The notes beneath the pieces are model-generated. The model ran no database searches, was not told the DNA's origin, and was given only the letters and a program-made list of their open reading frames with translations. Made by a program: the position numbers and the translations under genes. Shown piece after piece: positions 57,541-64,000 of a stretch of 64,000 nucleotides of DNA (positions within the stretch are counted from its first letter, which is position 1; every line of letters begins with the position of its first letter). The stretch comes from Mesaphorura yosii (taxonomy: Eukaryota; Arthropoda; Collembola; Poduromorpha; Tullbergiidae). Location: the NCBI GenBank assembly GCA_009869945.1, contig WIXG01000320.1, positions 25,312 to 89,311 of the forward strand, given 5' to 3'.

Positions 57541-59190
57541 ACTTTGGAAATTTGCATTGGCTGAACATCATGGCTCGAATTAAGGCTGCCTGCTCCTCCA
57601 AACTATGCTAATACATCCGTGAAAAGGGTTAGGTTGATAAATGTTACCCGATTGCCCTCTAAATTTACAGGCGGTAGTGGTCCACACGCGATTAAGTCAT
57701 GGTATCGCAAATGCCCAGTTGGTTCTCGGGTCGTTGGCACCTGCTCGCGCGTCGCTTCTGTCTTGTGGTTCATGGGATACGGCAGACATTTAGATCAATG
57801 CGATTCTCTGCTAAGCAAGTAGGTAACTGCCTGCTAGATGCCAGGAACTTCGATTACTTCCACTAGACCAATAACTGATCTTGTATATGTAAATACATGT
57901 GTAAATAAGGCCGCCTGGTGTTCGATTTTGGGTCTTCGTGCATTTAATCAGCGACTCCAATTTTGAACACTTGGCTTTAATATTCGACTGTGACCAAAAT
58001 CAGCAATTCAAAAAGTGAAATTGCGGCGTCAGAACTGAAGACAATTTGACTGGATTTCGAACGGAGGGTCTGTGGTCAGAATTCAAGGAAAATGTACAAC
58101 ACGGCAACTTCAAAAGTCCATTTCTCCGTCATACGTCCGTTTTTGGTCAACTATAGCTCATTGAAAACCAGAAATATGCTGATTCTAAAACTCAACTCGA
58201 TTTAGCGGGGAAATATTGTTCAAAATTGTTCATGTGAAAAATATGAATAGACGCGTGCCTGCGACGTGTTCAGGTGGCTTCGCGGTGGAGTTCGACGTTA
58301 TTTGTGGTACTGTTCCAGTGGAGACGGGAGCCGGTACGAACTAGTGTTGAACGTGAAATTAAGAATTTTGAACGTGTATATGGTAAACATCGTGGTGCGA
58401 TCCTTTCTGGATAATGCCGAAACCGGATCAGTGGGCGTTGTGGGGGCCATAAATTATTGTAGGTTAAAGTTTTCCAGGCGTAATTTGACTAATTTCAAGG
58501 TTATCCGGAGAAAAAGCTAATAAAGAATTCAAATAGGATGAAATAGCGGAATTCGGGGCTTCAAATATATGAAAATCGAACCTGCGGAGCATTTTTAAAT
58601 AGGCGGTACAGTTTTCCACGGAATTTTCAATTAGTTCGACATAAAATGGGAATGCGCACAAAAAATGAATGAAAGAAAGGTGGGCTCCCAAACCGAATTC
58701 GAGTGTCTCTACGTTTCTAACAAAAGTGACCGTTTAAAACTTACAGAAATTTATGAGCAAGGGCAATGAATAAATTGAGCACATGATTAAATAATGCTAA
58801 TTTTAAACTTTTACCGAAGAAAAGTTCAAATTGATTCGAAGTCTCAATCAATTAATCACACTCACTTCGGCTTTTCACTCGCAAAAATTTCATTCAAAAC
58901 GCGTTAAAAATTTGCGGCGAAAGGTTGCTACGACACAAAGGATTGGTACAAACGGTACAAAACATAGTCACAAGACTTTGACCATTAAAAAGGAAGAGCT
59001 TCGGAGCTCGGGCAGTGCATGCGTGATATCATAAACAGGAAATTGAATTTGCAGTTCGTCGTTAAAGGTTGTTGCAATAATTGATTTATTTACCTTACAG
59101 ATTACCAAAGTAAAATCAGATATGAAATCAAAGCACCACCGCAGTCGTGTTCACTGTTTCCGATTTCTGGAGGCTCAGAATCTTGGCCAA
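57541..59190. other. No supported gene
   Basis: AT-rich, with short open frames on both strands but no recognisable motif. Confidence 0.45.
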
Positions 59191-60027
59191 TCAAACAAAC
59201 ACAAACCGTGATGGCTCCCGTACCCCTGCATCCATGACATCCCCATTAAAGCTACCTTCGACAGCAGATCGAATTTTTACTGAGGCAGATTCATTACACC
59301 CAAATCGGAATAATTTAATAGCACGAGGTTGTAATCCAAGTTCCTTCATGACATCAGCAACTTCTGTCTTTCCATTTGATTCAATTTTCAAACAATAACT
59401 GAATCCTTCCTAACCCTCCCGTAGATACAGTTGTACATTACCAGGCCCAAACAGAACAAGTGATTGAAATACGGGTAGTTGACGTGGTACAGGAAGGTAA
59501 CCAATAAATGAGGTCAAGTTACCATGGAACCAACTTTCAGATGCAAAATATATATTTGGGTTGACGTAGTTCCAGCCTGCTTTCCCAAGATGGCTGACTG
59601 AACGTGAAAATCCGACATTAGCGAAAAGCCATGGAGTTCATGGTGGAATGACGAAACCACCCCAGCCATGTTCATTCTCACTCTATCCCGTTTCGAAATA
59701 AAGCAGCCAACTGGAAACACAGCCCCAATTTAGTTCATTAGTGCATTTTTACCCTTCCGTATAAGTTACTGACCCTGCGTCATTGGACGCTTCGAGTCGA
59801 GGACGAGTAGAATAGGAGAAAAGTGGAATCAAATCTGGAACAACTGGCAGGTCTTCATTTGTTCCGAATTCAAATTTCCCATTGATTCCTATTTCCTCGT
59901 AACCGACACCGACTAGAGATAGGCCGTTTTTATCCAAAGTGGCCAATTCGAGTGGAGCTCCATGGCTGAAGGCTACAGTGAAGCTCCAGATGGTGGTGAG
60001 GAGGAAAGTCAACGTAATTCTGCCCAT
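59191..60027 (-). CDS. Secreted protein of unknown family, possibly disrupted
   Basis: Exon 1 (60027 to about 59756) has a clear signal peptide (residues 1-23, FLLTTIWSFTVAFSHG) and a mature part, APLELATLDKNGLSLVGVG..., ending at a donor-like G|GTAAAAA. An acceptor TTTCCAG at about 59712 opens a second exon. Protein-like sequence then continues in two frames: MNMAGVVSSFHHELHG in one, and FANVGFSRSVSHLGKAGWNY, then IYFASESWFHGNLTSFIGYL in another. A last piece, KIESNGKTEVADVMKELG to FVFV, is at 59400-59191. Exon boundaries after exon 1 are uncertain; a one-base indel in exon 2 is likely. I do not recognise the family. Confidence 0.45.
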
Positions 60028-60084
60028 TTTTGGTAATCAGCTGTGTAGTTCTTGTGTGTATCATTTTAGGCTTGTGATCACGCT

Positions 60085-60093
60085 CTTTAAATA
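60085..60093 (-). promoter_or_regulatory. TATA-like box of the secreted-protein gene
   Basis: TATTTAAAG on the minus strand, about 60 bases before the ATG at 60027. Confidence 0.5.
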
Positions 60094-60645
60094 CCAAAAT
60101 GCAGGTCCATTCCACTCGATGGTAGAAAAAGATGATGATACAAGTTCACGTAATTCAGAATTTAGCTGGAAACTTTCAATATCGTGCGATTACGTCAGAA
60201 AAACACTTACGCTTTCATTCAAGCTCTTTTATTGGTTTAAGAACAATAATAGTCGTAAATTGTAGTTATGAACTTTGTACTTACTATGTGAAGTCGAAGT
60301 TGACAGTGTTATCAAAAGTAAGGGCCAGTTTCCATGCCAGTAAGCTAAGTCTGTTGAGCATTCAAGTGCAATTAAGGAAGAAAGTTCGAATTAACGGAGC
60401 GAATTATTATTTGACGAAAATTTGCTCGTGCAAAGGCCAATAATTTTATTACACGCGTAATACCCTTCACACAAGATCAATCTTGAATTACGACTGCAAA
60501 GAGGTCAGTGATCATGAATCATTCCACAAAAATAAAGCATACGAGTTGAAAGGGAGGAATTTTAAGGTGCTGCTACGACTAAGGATCCATGAAGAGTTTC
60601 CGTTGCCGTTTTTGGATTGACCGTTCGTTATTACAATTGTCTACT
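60094..60645. other. Intergenic, no gene seen
   Basis: AT-rich between the secreted-protein gene promoter and the 3' end of the calpain relic. Confidence 0.45.
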
Positions 60646-62720
60646 TAATACGGCTCCTGAGTCCATGGTCTGTAAAAAGTGGATGATAGTCATGGATGAG
60701 TACAACATGCTGTTGACTTTGGTGACAAAGGGCTTGAACTAAATTACTGTACAGTGTACACTTACTCGAGTCTGGTCTCATTCTCCGTAAAGACACGCAC
60801 GGTAAAGTTGAATGCCTTTCCAGCATAGTGCGACGGTGGTGAGGTAAATTCTCCGTTCGAGTATTTCCCGACCCATAGCCAAGGAAGAAGCACGTAGGTG
60901 CCAGGATCAACAAATGTCCAAGTACTTGCCTCACGATTAATGTTCTCGGTCGAACGCAGAGGCTCTCCACGGAATACGTCGTCATGGTACTGATTGGGTG
61001 GCTCTACCTTGTACAGCTCAACATAGAAGCTAACTTGCGGTTTGGGAATTGCGGTGTAATTCTCCATTGCCACCGTGTAACAGACGATTGCCTTTCCCCC
61101 ACTCTGTGTCGAGTACTTGACCGCTGTCTGACCTCAAACTTGTACGCCGTGAACCTGAGCCTTGTCCACGGCTGCGGCAAATCTTGCAGAGTCGCGGGCC
61201 ACGTGCCCTTGGCCATTGCGAATCGAGTCCCATTAGTGAGTCCAAAGTGACATATTTCTAGGCTCCTGAAGAAGCGCATGATATCGCCAAGCTCCATCCA
61301 GAAAATACCCTCCTCGAGTGTGGTGCCTCCTTGTTTGTTGCGTGTACGTAAATCCTTTTCCAGTTGATTCCAGCGGAAATCGTCCCTGGTGGAAGAGTGT
61401 GGGACAAACTGATGTATAAAAAGAGGGACGGCACTTGGTTAAAATGATGTGAAATTTACTTGTCAGAGTATGCCAAACTTCACTCACCACATCCCCATGG
61501 GTTCCTAATCTTGACCAAGACCTGACTCCCGGTTGCTGGAGATTTGAAATCTCCTGTACGTCCAGGATCGCATATGCGTGAGGTCCATGCAAACCACTAC
61601 CGCCTACCTTCTCGTACCCCTGCATCATGTCAACAACAATTAAGAGCTAAGATTGACAGGAAAAGACACATGTATACTTACTTCACCAATGCCGTCAGCC
61701 ATCTCCTCCTCACTTTTGTCGTCATATGTATCCAGTGCTAGGAACGAGTCCATCTTGATGTACGAGAGCAGGAAATTTTTCATTAGCTCATACTGGTTTG
61801 ATAAGCGAGTTCCTAACGCAGGTCCAATGTTGTGTACGTCCATTTTCTTGAAATCCAAATCTCAGCGAATCCACCGGAGAAATTCTCGAGCGCCTGACTT
61901 GAATACCCACATTCAATGCCACTGTAGCTCACGTGCAACCTGTTGGCGAGGTGTGCCACTGCAGTTAATCTTAAATTGACGAGCTGTTCGTGATTATATA
62001 AATTTAACCTACTTAGCATAAGCTTTCTCGATCAATGGAACCTAGTACTCGCAATAGTTTCGCGTTACTTTTGAGCAGGTGCTCGCCATGGCCAAAAATC
62101 CGTCCGAAGTTATCGGCAAATTGTCATCAACCAAGACATCAACCCACTTGTCGTCAGTGATGAAGTAGAATCGGAAATGAAACGCACCACAGTACTTGTC
62201 GTCAAAGCCGGTGTAGTTGTCGGCTGGGATGACGAAGTCCACAATTTCAGGCTTGGTCATAAGAGCCTGCACCGCGGTCAGGTACCAACAATCACCCATG
62301 GTACCCTGTGTCACGTCATACTCGGATGTCTTCTTAGAACTCAGCCCATCCTGAGCAAGCGCAAACTGTGGCTGCATGCTGTACCTGTCGCAGTAGTCCT
62401 GCATAAATTGACATTCTTACCATCTTATATCATTAAAAATAGCAACACATACGAACTGAGCCTACATAAGGGCGAATGCAGCTATACGTTCGTGGGTCGT
62501 TATTGGTGTCCAATATCTCACCTCGTGCACCATCGCCACCCACTGCGCCTAAAGACGAGTAGACAGGCGGAAAATCAGGGTCCGTCCAGGGATGGTTGTG
62601 GTTGTACTTTGCTCGAATCTCTTCGATGCGTACAGGTTGGCCGGTGACGGATGAGAGGGGAGAACCATATTCACCCGCAACGTACACCTTCGACGGTAGA
62701 ACAAAAGCAGACTTCGACAT
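60646..62720 (-). pseudogene. Calpain-family cysteine protease, inactivated
   Basis: Start at 62720 (exon 1 62720-62466, 85 residues; exon 2 62398-62013). The protease core has the catalytic Cys in QGTMGDCWYLTAVQAL. A TAG at 62044-62042 replaces the conserved Trp before VPLIEKAYAK. The next exon (from 61939) gives LHVSYSGIECGYSSQALENF, then a frameshift before FKKMDVHNIGPAL. The His region GPHAYAILDV is separated by another frameshift from the Asn region VLVKIRNPWGCG. A C2-like domain follows (FWMELGDIMRFF, PGTYVLLPW, FNFTVRVFTENETR), and the last exon may end in EPWTQEPY. No EF-hand domain is present. Calpains are Ca2+-dependent intracellular proteases; this copy cannot make an active one without repair. 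Confidence 0.75.
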
Positions 62721-63410
62721 GATTAGCAACTTGGTTGATGCGAGGAAGCGGGAAGAACAAAACCCGAAACGAGCAACTGAAGAACTTACACGTCGAAAGT
62801 CTCTGAAAGTACTTGCGGTTTTATCGACTGGTAGATAGAAAAAAAAACTTAAGGCAAAAGGTAAGTTGTCGTTGAGTCAATCAAGTGACCGTATAAACAT
62901 TACTTGATCATTCATAAAGTAAGCTCCTCGTGGAAGATTAATCCCAGGCAGGCTAAATGAATAAAGCATGGATGTTGTGGCGGGAGAAGCAGCTAGCAAG
63001 CCACGATAAAGGAATTAAGAACCACAAGCTGAGAGGATACCAGCATACCCATTCATTGTGCTAGAACGTATCATTCAACAACACCGAAGCTCGGGCATTA
63101 TAAACTAACATGTGGCCGTTTTGAACTCAAAGTCAAGAGCGAGAACCTAGAATCACGAACATGTACTTGGGGACGAATTGAATCTATCTTGAATTGACCG
63201 ACTTGTCATCAACCACATTAATCAACAATCACCTGATATGCTGAATTCATGTGCACTGCTCATCTGTCGTGATATTTGGCCAAGTTCAAGTATGCAGCTA
63301 AATATCGCTCGTTTAGATGTCAATTTTATTTCAACAAACCATGAAAAATTGAAGAGTAAACATATGCGTCTAAATATTGAGACTGCGGTACCAAAGTACC
63401 AGGTCTAGAA
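62721..63410. other. Intergenic, no gene seen
   Basis: AT-rich region upstream of the calpain relic. Confidence 0.45.
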
Positions 63411-63960
63411 TATTTTCATTTATTGGACCCAAAAGCTGTAGAATTTGAGCACAAAAGAAAGACCAAAGAAAAATTCCCAAAGAAATTCATGATTTGGCAA
63501 GCGATGGACAGTTTGGGCAATATTTCCGAACCATATCTTTGTGAGGACAATATGAATGCAGATGTTTATTTAAATGAATGCATCAAAAAGCGTTTATTAC
63601 CCTTCATTAATAAGCATCACGATATGACCAAAGTCATCTTCTGGCCTGATATGGCAACCTGTCATTATGCTAGAAAAGTCACGGACTACTTACGGTCAGA
63701 GAAAGTCACATTTGTCAAAAAGGAAGACAATGTCCCAAATGTCCCTCATTTAAGGCCAATTGAAAAATTTTGGTCATTATGTAAACAGCAATATAAGAAG
63801 CTTAAACATGAGCGAGGAGACAAAAGAGAAGCATTCAAGAAGTGGAAGAAAATCAGTAAAGAAGTTGGAAAAAATTCAGGAAAAATTTAACACGAAATTT
63901 CAAGAAGAACATTCGATTGGCAGCACAAGAAGGAATTCAGGAAAGTTTGGCATATCATAA
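63411..63960 (+). mobile_element. 5'-truncated Tc1/mariner transposase fragment (DD37E)
   Basis: The frame begins at EYFHLLDP, just past where the first catalytic Asp should be. It keeps the second Asp (VIFWPDMATCHYARK) and the Glu (HLRPIEKFW), with 37 residues between them as in the intact element at 42662-43973. The frame stops at 63890. The next frame continues as RLAAQEGIQESLAYHNL, so a frameshift ends the copy. The DNA-binding domain and terminal repeats are absent in the window. It is AT-rich compared with the intact copy, so it is a different, older lineage. Confidence 0.7.
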
Positions 63961-64000
63961 TTTGTAACTGAATATGTAAAGCATTTAATAAATATGAGAC

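Overview
The window is animal nuclear DNA, most likely from a springtail (Collembola) or another early-branching hexapod. Genes have short GT-AG introns, TATA boxes with arthropod-type TCAGT initiators, a secreted hemocyanin with all six copper histidines, and arthropod chemoreceptors. The species is inferred from gene content; no rRNA or mitochondrial marker is present.

Layout. 0-5 kb: edge of a Pro/Glu-rich secreted protein, a three-exon GH16 glucanase, a broken TTK/Mps1-like kinase, a secreted Kazal-type protein. 6-11 kb: an intact F-box/leucine-rich protein flanked by decayed copies of itself. 12-14 kb: a five-exon Baeyer-Villiger-type flavin monooxygenase. 15-20 kb: a small foldback element, an orphan 230-residue ORF, a chemoreceptor and two more F-box-family fragments. 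20-28 kb: a second chemoreceptor (minus), a seven-exon hemocyanin, a SET-domain fragment and an SLC22-type transporter. 29-40 kb: an M36 (fungalysin) metalloprotease, a GH31 alpha-glucosidase pseudogene, a receptor tyrosine kinase pseudogene, an ionotropic-receptor-like relic and an intronless GH3 beta-xylosidase-type enzyme. 40-46 kb: a chemoreceptor pseudogene, a complete Tc1/mariner element sitting inside a C2H2 zinc finger, an intact chemoreceptor and a zinc-finger relic. 47-51 kb: an aldehyde oxidase. 51-64 kb: a zinc-finger relic, a Bicaudal-D pseudogene, a chemoreceptor, a STAND/NB-ARC relic, a secreted protein of unknown function, a calpain pseudogene and a second mariner fragment.

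Two themes stand out. First, several intact genes belong to families that are rare in animals and common in fungi, bacteria or plants (BVMO, M36, plant-type GH3, and possibly the compact GH16). They are interspersed with native arthropod genes and three of the four carry introns, which fits integrated, domesticated horizontal transfers used for plant or fungal diet and detoxification, alongside the aldehyde oxidase and the transporter. Second, about half of the recognisable loci are broken by stops, frameshifts or truncation, so this is a gene-turnover region rich in duplicated fragments.

All splice sites were read by eye from consensus and frame continuity. No database search or transcript evidence was available.
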